From Oscillospiraceae bacterium (GTDB lineage: Bacteria; Bacillota; Clostridia; Oscillospirales; Oscillospiraceae): a stretch of DNA of 14,122 nt. The number at the start of each line of letters is the position of its first letter. The first letter of the stretch is position 1. Positions 1-6,535 of the stretch are shown here, in pieces. The position numbers and the translations under genes were made by a program. A model generated the notes under the pieces. The model saw only the letters and a list, made by a program, of their open reading frames with translations. It searched no databases and had not been told where the DNA came from. Where the stretch lies: the NCBI GenBank assembly GCA_031264545.1, contig JAISDV010000035.1:1-14122 (forward strand), read 5' to 3'.

Positions 1-2130
1 GATTTGGAAATCCGCATCGACCTTACCGTATGCTATCGCCTGTTCATAACAAGCCAGCATGTGCGCGTAGATATATTTCGGTGTGCCGATGGCGTCCTCA
101 CAAATATCCGGCGGGAACTTTTCCCTGATGGAGGGGGCATAATATGCGCCGTCGTTCGGCGTCCAATATTCCGTCATCCTATACCCGCCGTCCGCGCCTT
201 TATCAAAAGTTATCGCCACCGGCATATGACCGCCCCACAATTCGGAAATGCCGCCGTCCGAATACCCGAAAACCTCATACAGAGCTATAAGGTAAACCGT
301 AACCGTGCCGCCCTCCTCGACGGTTGTCAGCGTCGTATGCGCTTCCGCAGTGAAATCGCCGGGTCCGGAATTATTTTTGTTGGATTCGAGAATAGCGCTC
401 GAGACGGCGGCCTCCAAATCTGCGGAAGCAGCTGCCGCCCTATACATTTTTTCAACCGAGCCCATCCAGTCATTCAAGAAATTCTCCCAGGTCAATCCAA
501 TGCTTTCGAGATACTCGGTACTGTGCTCTTTGCTGCAGCTTAAACGGGAAACGTACGCTGACGTGTCGAGCTCGCCGTCACTCGGCGTCGAACGGAAAGC
601 ATAGTTTATTTCTTCAAGATTATCAATCAGCGAGAATAGCAGCACGGCGTTTGTCGGCGTAACCGTTATATTTCTTATATCGCGCGTTTCCGCGTCATTC
701 GGTTCATAATAGACGGTAAGCGTAAACGGGGCGCGGCCTGTCTCGTAATCATCGCCGATTGAAAAAAAACGCTGCGTATATTCCCTGTCAATCCTTGGAA
801 GCGCGTCTATAATTTTTCCAACCGCGCTGCTGCTGCCGGCATAAGGCGTCCGCATTGCGGAAAGCGCATAAAGGGCCTCCGTGTTTATCCGCATGTCCGG
901 GCTTGTCAGAACGATCGCATAAACGGTATTTACCTGCGCCGGATAGGATTCTGCGATTTCGCCGTTGTAATAGACAATCACCTCGTCGCCAACGGAAAAA
1001 TGGGTCATGCTGTCTTCCAATTTGACATCGAGAGAAACACTTATCAGGGCGCTGCTCCCGCGCGCGTCCTCGCCCTCGTTGACGCTTACAAGGATGGCAT
1101 TGTCGTATACTTGGGTGACAATTCCGGCAAAGTGCGGTTCGTTAACGACATTTTCCATAGACATAGACATTGGGCTTATTTCATCTGAAACGCTGCCATC
1201 CGCAGCGCGGTTCACCAAAAATCCAACGCTCAATACAGCCACCAACGTCACAGCCGCGATAATAACCACCCGCGATGGTTTTCTGAAGTTCAGCACATTT
1301 TTTATTCTTTCTTTTATGCCGCCCTCACTGAATGCCAGCGGTGAGCCGCTGATCACGCGCCGCTCCGTCGCCAATGACAGCAACGACAGCGAATAAGCCT
1401 TTTTTGTTTCACCGCCCATTTCTTTCAATACACGTTCGTCGCAGGACATTTCCATATCCACACCCAGCAGCAGGAACGCCGCCCACGCCAGCGGGTTAAA
1501 CCAATGCGCACACAAAATGAAATACGCCGCAATTTTTACGATAGGGTCATGCCGCCGAATATGCGTCTGTTCATGCCGAATAATATAATGTCTTTCTTGC
1601 TCGGACAGGCCAGCGGGCAGATAAATACGTGGTCTGAAAACGCCAAGCACGAAAGGCGATTTGATGTTTTCCGCCTCGTAAATGTTCGCTTCGATATGCG
1701 CCGTGCTCCGCATTTTTCGTTTGAGGATAACAAAAGATATTACGCCGTAAATACCCATTGCGGCAACGCCGGCAAGCCAAACAAACGCGCCGACCGTTGT
1801 CCATATCTGCAAGGGATTAACGCTCGCAGACGGTGCGGCAGCGGGTAGAATACTGCTGACAGCGTTATTCACAAAGGGTATGCCGCTGTCAATACGCGGC
1901 ACGGGCTGCATGGCTATATCCGGTGGTATAGGCTGCGCCCTGAAAGGTATCAAGCTGAAGACGCTCTCAATTGAAACCGGAAACACAAGCCTGAATCCCG
2001 CTGCCGCCCACAGGCAGTAAGAGATTATTTTAGGGGCTTTTTTGAGCGGCAGACGGGCAACACAGATAACCGCGATAACAAAGGCCCCGGTCAGGCTCAT
2101 ATTCAAAATCGTGAGGAACAGTTTATCCAT
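1..2130 (-). CDS. BlaR1/MecR1-like M56 family membrane metalloprotease (partial, C-terminus off the left edge)
   Basis: The frame is open for 710 codons from ATG at 2130 to the window edge, with no stop. The protein begins MDKLFLTILNMSLTGAF. Likely membrane segments are near residues 4-25, 34-54, 112-134, 195-218 and 283-303. The zinc-protease motif HEQTH is at 186-190 (HExxH), and the family-typical CDE follows at 230-232. In BlaR1/MecR1 systems this protease, activated by an external signal, leads to inactivation of the neighbouring BlaI repressor. After the last membrane segment there are roughly 400 residues of extracytoplasmic sequence. The first part (about 315-395) resembles a small beta-rich DUF3221-type domain and the rest a DUF4825-type region; both names are recalled resemblances, not searched. 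I see no SxxK/KTG penicillin-binding sensor domain, so the signal is probably not a beta-lactam. A GAGGGG ribosome site lies 8 nt upstream. The start overlaps the repressor gene by 8 nt, so translation is probably coupled. Family call sure; ligand unknown. Confidence 0.88.
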   Translation of the reverse strand, partial: MDKLFLTILNMSLTGAFVIAVICVARLPLKKAPKIISYCLWAAAGFRLVFPVSIESVFSLIPFRAQPIPPDIAMQPVPRIDSGIPFVNNAVSSILPAAAPSASVNPLQIWTTVGAFVWLAGVAAMGIYGVISFVILKRKMRSTAHIEANIYEAENIKSPFVLGVFRPRIYLPAGLSEQERHYIIRHEQTHIRRHDPIVKIAAYFILCAHWFNPLAWAAFLLLGVDMEMSCDERVLKEMGGETKKAYSLSLLSLATERRVISGSPLAFSEGGIKERIKNVLNFRKPSRVVIIAAVTLVAVLSVGFLVNRAADGSVSDEISPMSMSMENVVNEPHFAGIVTQVYDNAILVSVNEGEDARGSSALISVSLDVKLEDSMTHFSVGDEVIVYYNGEIAESYPAQVNTVYAIVLTSPDMRINTEALYALSAMRTPYAGSSSAVGKIIDALPRIDREYTQRFFSIGDDYETGRAPFTLTVYYEPNDAETRDIRNITVTPTNAVLLFSLIDNLEEINYAFRSTPSDGELDTSAYVSRLSCSKEHSTEYLESIGLTWENFLNDWMGSVEKMYRAAAASADLEAAVSSAILESNKNNSGPGDFTAEAHTTLTTVEEGGTVTVYLIALYEVFGYSDGGISELWGGHMPVAITFDKGADGGYRMTEYWTPNDGAYYAPSIREKFPPDICEDAIGTPKYIYAHMLACYEQAIAYGKVDADFQI

Positions 2131-2500
2131 TATTATCGCTCCCCTCGTGTTCTTCTATCAGACGCTTTAATTCTGCTGCTTGTTCCGGTGTTACTTTCCT
2201 GCCGTCAAAAAATGAAGCAATGAACTTCGGCAGCGATCCGCCGAAAGTATCTTCTACATAACGGCGGCTTTGACGGGCTATTTGCTCGTCACGGGTAAGG
2301 ATAACCGACACATTCGCATGTTCGTTTTGGAATACGCCCTTGTCACAAAGCTTCTTTAGTACCGTATAAGTCGTTGACTTCTTCCAATTCATCTCTCGCT
2401 CTGCCAGCGCGACCAAATCCGGCGAGGTCAGCGGCGCGTCCCGCCATATCAAAGCCGCGAGCTTTTCTTCCGCCTCGGTGAGCGTTATATTTTTAATCAT
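2123..2500 (-). CDS. BlaI/MecI/CopY-family transcriptional repressor
   Basis: A 125-residue protein starting MIKNITLTEAEEKLAALIWRD, matching the usual 120-130 residues of BlaI-family winged-helix repressors. The N-terminal winged helix contains the typical WKKSTTYTVLKKLCDKG recognition region (about residues 40-56). The C-terminal part (about 85-120, PKFIASFFDGRKVTPEQAAELKRLIEE) is the expected dimerisation region. Family members repress their own operon until the partner M56 protease triggers their inactivation. I chose ATG at 2500 because GGAGAG (2507-2512) sits 6 nt upstream and this gives the family N-terminus. A longer in-frame start at 2533 lies inside a palindromic repeat and adds 11 residues unlike the family. 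The stop overlaps the next gene's start, giving a two-gene repressor/protease operon. Target genes beyond this operon cannot be told from here. Confidence 0.9.
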   Translation of the reverse strand: MIKNITLTEAEEKLAALIWRDAPLTSPDLVALAEREMNWKKSTTYTVLKKLCDKGVFQNEHANVSVILTRDEQIARQSRRYVEDTFGGSLPKFIASFFDGRKVTPEQAAELKRLIEEHEGSDNNG

Positions 2501-2518
2501 AGCGGTCTCTCCAATCCA

Positions 2519-2596
2519 AGACCCTGTATTCATAAGCGCGAAACGCCGGCTAAGCGGCCGGTTTTCCGCCGGCCCGCGCCTATGAACACAGGGTCT
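2519..2596. repeat. 78-bp palindromic element (copy A of the AGAACC-type family)
   Basis: The ends are inverted repeats: the left arm 2519-2540 matches the reverse complement of 2575-2596 at 20 of 22 positions (begins AGACCCTGTATTCATA). The interior is GC-rich and self-complementary (GCCGG/CCGGC), so the whole element could fold into one long hairpin. It lies in the 5' untranslated region between the operon promoter and the repressor start. Its left half shares GCGCGAAACGC, TAAGCGG and TTCCGCCG in the same order with copy C at 13182-13343, and its ends match copy B at 10909-10942. It may influence mRNA stability or read-through of the operon; that is inference. No target-site duplication is obvious. 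Confidence 0.75.
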
Positions 2597-2604
2597 AAAT
2601 GCAT

Positions 2605-2646
2605 TAGACTAATTGCAGTCTATCATAATTAGACTGCTGTTGTCAA
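2605..2646 (-). promoter_or_regulatory. Promoter and BlaI-type operator of the repressor/protease operon
   Basis: Read on the minus strand, TTGACA (2646-2641) is followed after 18 nt by TAGACT (2622-2617), a plausible -35/-10 pair. The same stretch holds three half-sites: TAGACT at 2605-2610, AGTCTA at 2617-2622 and TAGACT at 2630-2635. They form two overlapping dyads with 6- and 7-nt spacers, and the middle half-site coincides with the -10. This is the layout expected for autorepression by a dimeric BlaI-family protein. Assignment of the sites to this repressor is inference from position and symmetry. Confidence 0.7.
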
Positions 2647-2693
2647 CAGAAAGATGAACGGAGAGCCGGCCTCGATTTTTTGGGTCAATCTGC

Positions 2694-2738
2694 GTTAAAG
2701 TATACGTTTGCAACATATGGCAAACGTATATATTTAAC
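2694..2738. terminator. Hairpin downstream of the sigma/partner operon, possible terminator
   Basis: A perfect 11-bp stem (TATACGTTTGC at 2701-2711 with GCAAACGTATA at 2720-2730, 8-nt loop) is extended by GTTAAA/TTTAAC after a small internal loop. It lies just past the stop of the minus-strand gene ending at 2748. No clean U-run follows on the minus strand, so termination is likely but not certain. It could also protect a 3' end. Confidence 0.5.
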
Positions 2739-2747
2739 TTTTGAGAG

Positions 2748-3737
2748 CTATTCAGCCGTAAAGTAATAATTTACTCCGTCAATCTGTACACCGCAGTATT
2801 TGTCTAAATCCAGGATTACTAAAGAGTGTCCCCCCCAGCGGCCCGATGCATACGTCGTTTTGTCTCCGGTGCTGTAGCCATAGTTAAGCTTGCATCCAAT
2901 CTCTCTCATGGTGTTTTTATCAACTGTTCCATCTGCGTAAATCAGGAATATCTCAGAGATATTTAAATTTGGTTCATCATAGGAGCCTTCATCAAACACT
3001 ACCGTAAAATAAATACCAATCCGCGAAACAGATAAATCTACAATTTTTCCCGTATCTTCGGAGGGATCGGCATACAACTGTCTTTCCTCGGACATATATT
3101 GCTGTACGTCCACTCCAAGGGTGAGTCCTTCGTACGAGAAAAAGAGTGTCTCAACGTCGCTCATATTGATATTATCAAGCTTATTACACTTATAGCTTAC
3201 AATATAGGTTTGGTCAGCGTCTGCAAACATGGTTTTTGCCTTTTTTTCAAAGACATAAGAAAAGCTCTCGGTGTCGAAATTGTTATAGTATTCATTATCC
3301 GCTAATTCAGCATAGTATTCAAAACTATTTTGTATCTCAAGGTTTGACTGTTCAATTGTACGCTTTCCCTCATCTGTCAGCCCTATAAATGAAACGATAA
3401 AATGACATGCCCGCTCGTCTGCAATAGCGCCCTCAATACGGATTTCTATATCCTCATTCGAGGCCGAATCCACAGCAGATAAGATTTCTTCTAAATACAT
3501 CTCGGTTTCCCCGGTAAAATACGCGATCAAAGAGTTCATTGCGCCTATTGCATAGGCGGTAACGCCGATGATAAAAATCACAGCAAAACAGGCGGCAGCA
3601 GGAACAATGCGCAAAATGCGGTCAGGCCTTTTTTTGTTTTGCGCTCCGGGTTTTATTTTACGCTCTGCATTTTCAACAAACCTGGGGTCTATATCGCCAA
3701 AGCAGGAGAGTAAAAATTCGCTTTTCATGGGTTTCAA
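2748..3737 (-). CDS. Membrane-anchored ECF sigma partner, probable anti-sigma factor
   Basis: A 329-residue protein with a short cytoplasmic N-terminus carrying a motif often seen in proteins encoded beside Clostridial ECF sigma factors (EFLLSCFGDIDPRFVENA, about residues 7-24). A basic stretch follows, then one membrane segment near 42-64 and an extracytoplasmic domain of about 260 residues with no motif I recognise. The layout (cytoplasmic sigma-binding part, one membrane helix, outer sensing domain) suggests it holds the sigma factor inactive until a cell-surface signal arrives. TTG at 3737 overlaps the sigma stop (TTGA) and has AGAAGG 8 nt upstream; an ATG three codons later at 3728 is the alternative. 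The overlap implies coupled translation. The region is distinctly AT-rich compared with genes to the right. Function is inferred from context. Confidence 0.7.
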   Translation of the reverse strand: MKPMKSEFLLSCFGDIDPRFVENAERKIKPGAQNKKRPDRILRIVPAAACFAVIFIIGVTAYAIGAMNSLIAYFTGETEMYLEEILSAVDSASNEDIEIRIEGAIADERACHFIVSFIGLTDEGKRTIEQSNLEIQNSFEYYAELADNEYYNNFDTESFSYVFEKKAKTMFADADQTYIVSYKCNKLDNINMSDVETLFFSYEGLTLGVDVQQYMSEERQLYADPSEDTGKIVDLSVSRIGIYFTVVFDEGSYDEPNLNISEIFLIYADGTVDKNTMREIGCKLNYGYSTGDKTTYASGRWGGHSLVILDLDKYCGVQIDGVNYYFTAE

Positions 3738-4309
3738 ACTAAAATACCTTCTTTCTCTAAAATAAGTCTTAGCTTCTTCCGCGCTCTGAAAAGGATTTGT
3801 TTGACGTTTTCGGCGGAAAGACTATAGTCGTCTGCAATTTCCTCTATACTGCAAATGTGCCAATATCGCCTGACGAAAACAGTTCTTTGCTTTTTCGGCA
3901 GTTTGGCAAGAAAGCGGTTAATAACCGATGTGACGATTTCAGCGTTCATATTTTCATCAAGACTTGTCGCTGCGTCGGGTATTACTTCTTCAAGTTCGGT
4001 CAGCGCAATTGCTGTCTGGCCTCTCCCATATTTTACCGCGTGATTTTTCTTATATCGGTTTAGCGATAACCTGCGCGTAATTGTTCCAAGAAAAACTGCG
4101 AGATTATCAGGGCGGGCCGGCGGTATAGCGTTCCATGCTTTCAGATATGTATCGTTGACACATTCTTCCGCGTCCTCATTATTATTCAGAATGTTATAAC
4201 TGATAGCATGGCAGTATTTTGAATATTTGTCAGCCGCCGCAGTTACAGCGTTTTCACTTCGTTGCCAAAACAATTCTATAATCATGTCGTCGTCCACATC
4301 ATGCCCCAC
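3734..4309 (-). CDS. ECF-type RNA polymerase sigma factor
   Basis: About 190 residues, the usual ECF size. Region 2 lies at about 10-85 (ELFWQRSENAV; YNILNNNEDAEECVNDTYLKAW, the core-binding and -10-recognition helices). Region 4 lies at about 133-186, with a helix-turn-helix near SIEEIADDYSLSAENVKQILFRARKKL, which reads the -35 element. The frame opens with GTG at 4309. A second GTG at 4297 would give (M)DDDMIIELFWQRSE, a start more typical of the family, with GTGGGG 6 nt before it; I cannot decide between them. The gene overlaps its downstream partner by 4 nt. A candidate self-recognised promoter lies upstream at 4341-4370, as expected for an autoregulated ECF factor. The regulon is unknown. 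Confidence 0.9.
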   Translation of the reverse strand: MGHDVDDDMIIELFWQRSENAVTAAADKYSKYCHAISYNILNNNEDAEECVNDTYLKAWNAIPPARPDNLAVFLGTITRRLSLNRYKKNHAVKYGRGQTAIALTELEEVIPDAATSLDENMNAEIVTSVINRFLAKLPKKQRTVFVRRYWHICSIEEIADDYSLSAENVKQILFRARKKLRLILEKEGILV

Positions 4310-4340
4310 TTTCTTTTGGATTTGAAAGCACTTTCACCCA

Positions 4341-4370
4341 TATAGACCGCAAATAATAAGCCGGGTTACA
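4341..4370 (-). promoter_or_regulatory. Candidate ECF-dependent promoter of the sigma operon
   Basis: On the minus strand, TGTAAC (4370-4365) is followed after 17 nt by GTCTA (4347-4343). The 'AAC' -35 and the 'GTC' -10 core with 16-17 nt spacing are characteristic of ECF promoters in Firmicutes. It ends about 32 nt before the GTG at 4309. No comparably good sigma-A promoter was seen there. Autoregulation is inferred. Confidence 0.5.
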
Positions 4371-4468
4371 TTTTTTTGTAAAATTATTTTTTCTTATTGT
4401 CTTTATACCGTCCATCCTTCGGCTTTCTGGCGTCAGCCGGAATAAGCCGCAAACCTGAAAAATGGCAT

Positions 4469-4501
4469 AAAAACCGGGTATCATTTTTTAACAATACCCG
4501 G
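4469..4501 (-). terminator. Intrinsic terminator of the acyltransferase gene
   Basis: On the minus strand, CCGGGTAT (4501-4494), a 12-nt AT-rich loop and ATACCCGG (4481-4474) form an 8-bp stem followed directly by TTTTT. It lies about 125 nt after the stop at 4627 and separates that gene from the sigma operon. Confidence 0.8.
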
Positions 4502-4626
4502 CTTCATAGCTGCTATTCGGTTTTTGTGCTGTTCCCGTTTGCCCGGCTGCCATGAAAATATCAATGTTACTGAGTTTTTCTCCGTTTTTTTATGTCAGTC
4601 CGCCTGAAGCTCGGGGCCTTTTTTGA

Positions 4627-5511
4627 TCAGAAGATGTCCTGAACGACCTTTTCGGGAGGCGATTCGAGCAGGCGGGGATTGCGCATGTAATACTTGAGAT
4701 ATTTAAAAGAACCGGCCAGATAGAAGCCGTCGCAGATACGTTCATCCGTAGAGACATTGTAATCAATATATTTTCGTTCGGCCGGGCGTCCCGCCGCGTC
4801 CAGCTCTATGGCGCGGCGCTTTGCGCCGAAAGCGACGAAAACAGGCAGATTGCCAAAGTTATAGATATGGTGATGGACAGGCGGAACGCCGATCGAGCCG
4901 AGATCCGTTATAATCATCGAGCCGTGGAAAGGGCTGATATCCAGAAGCGACTGAGGCAGCCAGCCCATATAATCCAGCAGTTTGAGAAGACCGACGACCG
5001 CGTTTATTATGATCCGGGGCAAATGCGCGAAGGTTTCGGCGAATTTGTCGGTACCGTTGCTCTCCTCGCTGGCCTTGACCTCGTCGATCTTCTCGTTCAT
5101 CTTGCGGTAAATATCAAAGATCGTGTCATTCGGCAGCAGCTTGACCTTGATGGTGGTTTCCTCGGACGTATCCGAGAACGCGCGTTTGACCGTCATGACC
5201 GTTTCGATATAGCTGCGCGAAAAGACACGCTGCCCGGAAATAAAGCGGTTGAGCGCCGGACGGTAAGCCACGGTCCGGATATATGCCGCGAGGAACAGGT
5301 GCAGAATACCCATGCCCTTGAAGCCCTCGGTGCGCTTCTCGCGGAGCCAGCGGTCGATTTCCGTGACTTCCAGGCTGTCGCTGAAATAATTGGTCGCGTC
5401 GTTGCGCGATTTCATGAGAAAGGGCGTAAGCTTGTTGTAAGCCGGGTATGTACGGATCAGGCGTCCGTCAACGCGGTCGCCGAATCTGCGCTTATATATG
5501 GACTCTGACAT
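4627..5511 (-). CDS. Stand-alone 2-oxoacid dehydrogenase E2-like acyltransferase (CAT-like fold)
   Basis: A 294-residue protein resembling the catalytic domain of 2-oxoacid dehydrogenase E2 subunits and chloramphenicol acetyltransferase. Seen here: the conserved SPFHGSMIITDLGSIG region (about 190-207), a His run in PPVHHHIYNFG (213-215), and near the C-terminus DERICDG (256-262). In classical E2 enzymes the last motif reads HxxxDG with a catalytic histidine; here that position is Glu257 while D261-G262 remain. There is no lipoyl domain, no E1-binding domain and no dehydrogenase gene next door. It is therefore unlikely to be part of a standard pyruvate dehydrogenase complex; it may acylate another substrate or be non-catalytic. 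GGAGG lies 5 nt before the ATG. It is a single-gene unit with its own promoter and terminator. Fold call good, substrate unknown. Confidence 0.8.
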   Translation of the reverse strand: MSESIYKRRFGDRVDGRLIRTYPAYNKLTPFLMKSRNDATNYFSDSLEVTEIDRWLREKRTEGFKGMGILHLFLAAYIRTVAYRPALNRFISGQRVFSRSYIETVMTVKRAFSDTSEETTIKVKLLPNDTIFDIYRKMNEKIDEVKASEESNGTDKFAETFAHLPRIIINAVVGLLKLLDYMGWLPQSLLDISPFHGSMIITDLGSIGVPPVHHHIYNFGNLPVFVAFGAKRRAIELDAAGRPAERKYIDYNVSTDERICDGFYLAGSFKYLKYYMRNPRLLESPPEKVVQDIF

Positions 5512-5597
5512 AATGACCTCCGCGAATAATTTTAGAATCGGAATTCACAGCGAGGAATATCGACTCTTATCTTTCTGCCTTTTTCCCTCGCTTTTTC

Positions 5598-5626
5598 AGT
5601 ATATATGACATTCGGAAGTATATCAA
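5598..5626 (-). promoter_or_regulatory. Sigma-A-type promoter of the acyltransferase gene
   Basis: On the minus strand, TTGATA (5626-5621), a 17-nt spacer and TATACT (5603-5598) form a near-consensus promoter. The start of transcription would be about 80 nt before the ATG at 5511. Confidence 0.8.
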
Positions 5627-5688
5627 GCGTTTTAAATAATTTGAGACGGCTCAGGCGCGCGGGGGCGCGGCCGGACCGTCCTGACCGA

Positions 5689-5717
5689 TTGCAAGACCGG
5701 CGCTTTTGTGCTAAAAT
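5689..5717 (+). promoter_or_regulatory. Candidate promoter of the DUF4342/two-component operon
   Basis: TTGCAA (5689-5694), a 17-nt spacer and TAAAAT (5712-5717), preceded by TGC, i.e. an extended -10 (TGnTATAAT type). The same TTTGTGCTA block occurs before the -10 at 8637-8642. The leader to the ATG at 5909 would be about 185 nt. Confidence 0.6.
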
Positions 5718-5908
5718 ACGGGACAGAGGACGACGATACGGACTTTTCCGCGCCCTACAGGCGGCTGGAAGGGCAGGCGCCGTCTGCTTTTCCGCAGATT
5801 AACGGTTTTTTAGTCTTTTTTAATGCGGTTTTAAGCTTTATCGGTCTGGAGTTTTAATCTTCGCGCCGCATAATGAAGCCACATTCAAAAGAGACGGAGG
5901 AATAAAAA

Positions 5909-6466
5909 ATGGCACAAAATCTTGACCTTGTGGAAAAATTGATCGAACGGACGGGGATCAGCTACGGAGAGGCCAAGGCCGCGCTTGAAGAGACCGGCTG
6001 GGACATCCTCGAGGCGCTCATCATGCTTGAAGCCCAGGGCCGGGTACGCGAAACGGGCACGTCGCGGTATTCGACCAACAGCGAGGCCGGCTCGGACGGG
6101 CAGTCTCAGCCCGGACAGGACGGCGCCAACGCCGGGCCCGGTAAAGAAAAAAGCGCCTCGGGCGAGAATTTCAAAAAATTCGCCAAGCGCTTCGGCCTCT
6201 GGATACGGGACCTTGTTGATAAGGGCAATAAGAACAGCCTCAGAATGCACCGCAAGAATGAAAAGCTAATAGACCTGCCCGTTACGGTCTTTCTTCTCCT
6301 GCTCATTTTCTGCTTCTGGGTCGTTCTCCCGCTTATGATCGTCGCGCTCTTCTTCGGCTGCCGCTTCTCTTTTTCCGGCAATGAGCTGGGAAAGGACGGC
6401 ATTAACAACGCCATGGGCAAGGCGACCGACATTGCGGATGAGATCAAGCAGGAATTCAAATCGTAA
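5909..6466 (+). CDS. DUF4342-like protein: UBA-like N-terminus plus membrane hairpin
   Basis: A 185-residue protein. Residues about 6-45 (VEKLIERTGISYGEAKAALE, then DILEALIMLEAQG) resemble the UBA/TS-N-like three-helix module of DUF4342 proteins. A low-complexity Ser/Gly/Asn/Gln-rich linker follows (about 50-88), then a basic segment. A strongly hydrophobic stretch near 124-155 (PVTVFLLLLIFCFWVVLPLM and onwards) could be one long or two short membrane helices. The tail (about 160-185) is a charged amphipathic helix. GGAGG lies 8 nt upstream of the ATG. The response regulator begins 69 nt downstream on the same strand, so it is probably co-transcribed and may be an accessory membrane component of the signalling pair. 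That role is inference; the family's function is not known to me. Confidence 0.75.
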   Translation: MAQNLDLVEKLIERTGISYGEAKAALEETGWDILEALIMLEAQGRVRETGTSRYSTNSEAGSDGQSQPGQDGANAGPGKEKSASGENFKKFAKRFGLWIRDLVDKGNKNSLRMHRKNEKLIDLPVTVFLLLLIFCFWVVLPLMIVALFFGCRFSFSGNELGKDGINNAMGKATDIADEIKQEFKS

Positions 6467-6535
6467 TCGGCCGAGGGATACAAATACCCCGGATAAGCCG
6501 CCGGCTGTTCCGGGCGCGCTCAAAGGAGAGAAGCG

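Larger units (their letters stand above)
4310..4626. other. Intergenic region between the sigma factor and the acyltransferase gene
   Basis: This stretch of about 317 bases holds the candidate ECF promoter near its left end and the intrinsic terminator of the gene to the right at 4469-4501. The 61-codon minus-strand reading frame at 4299-4484 overlaps the sigma start and runs through the candidate promoter and part of the terminator, so I do not regard it as a gene. Nothing else convincing was seen. Confidence 0.6.
5512..5908. other. Divergent intergenic region with two promoters and an orphan reading frame
   Basis: About 397 bases between divergent genes. It holds the leftward promoter at 5598-5626 and a rightward candidate at 5689-5717. 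A plus-strand frame is open from about 5644 to TAA at 5853-5855. Its end reads LKYGTEDDDTDFSAPYRRLE and, after a short gap, FNAVLSFIGLEF. It has no ATG and no ribosome site and overlaps the promoter, so it may be a decayed gene tail or chance. I do not call it as a CDS. Confidence 0.5.

Noticed and set aside
4299..4484. 61-codon minus-strand frame upstream of the sigma factor
   Set aside because: It overlaps the sigma start, runs through the candidate promoter and part of the terminator, and shows no family-like features or good ribosome site.
4867..5508. 213-codon plus-strand frame opposite the acyltransferase
   Set aside because: It lies entirely antisense to a recognised gene and arises from the GC-rich codon pattern; its sequence shows no domain.
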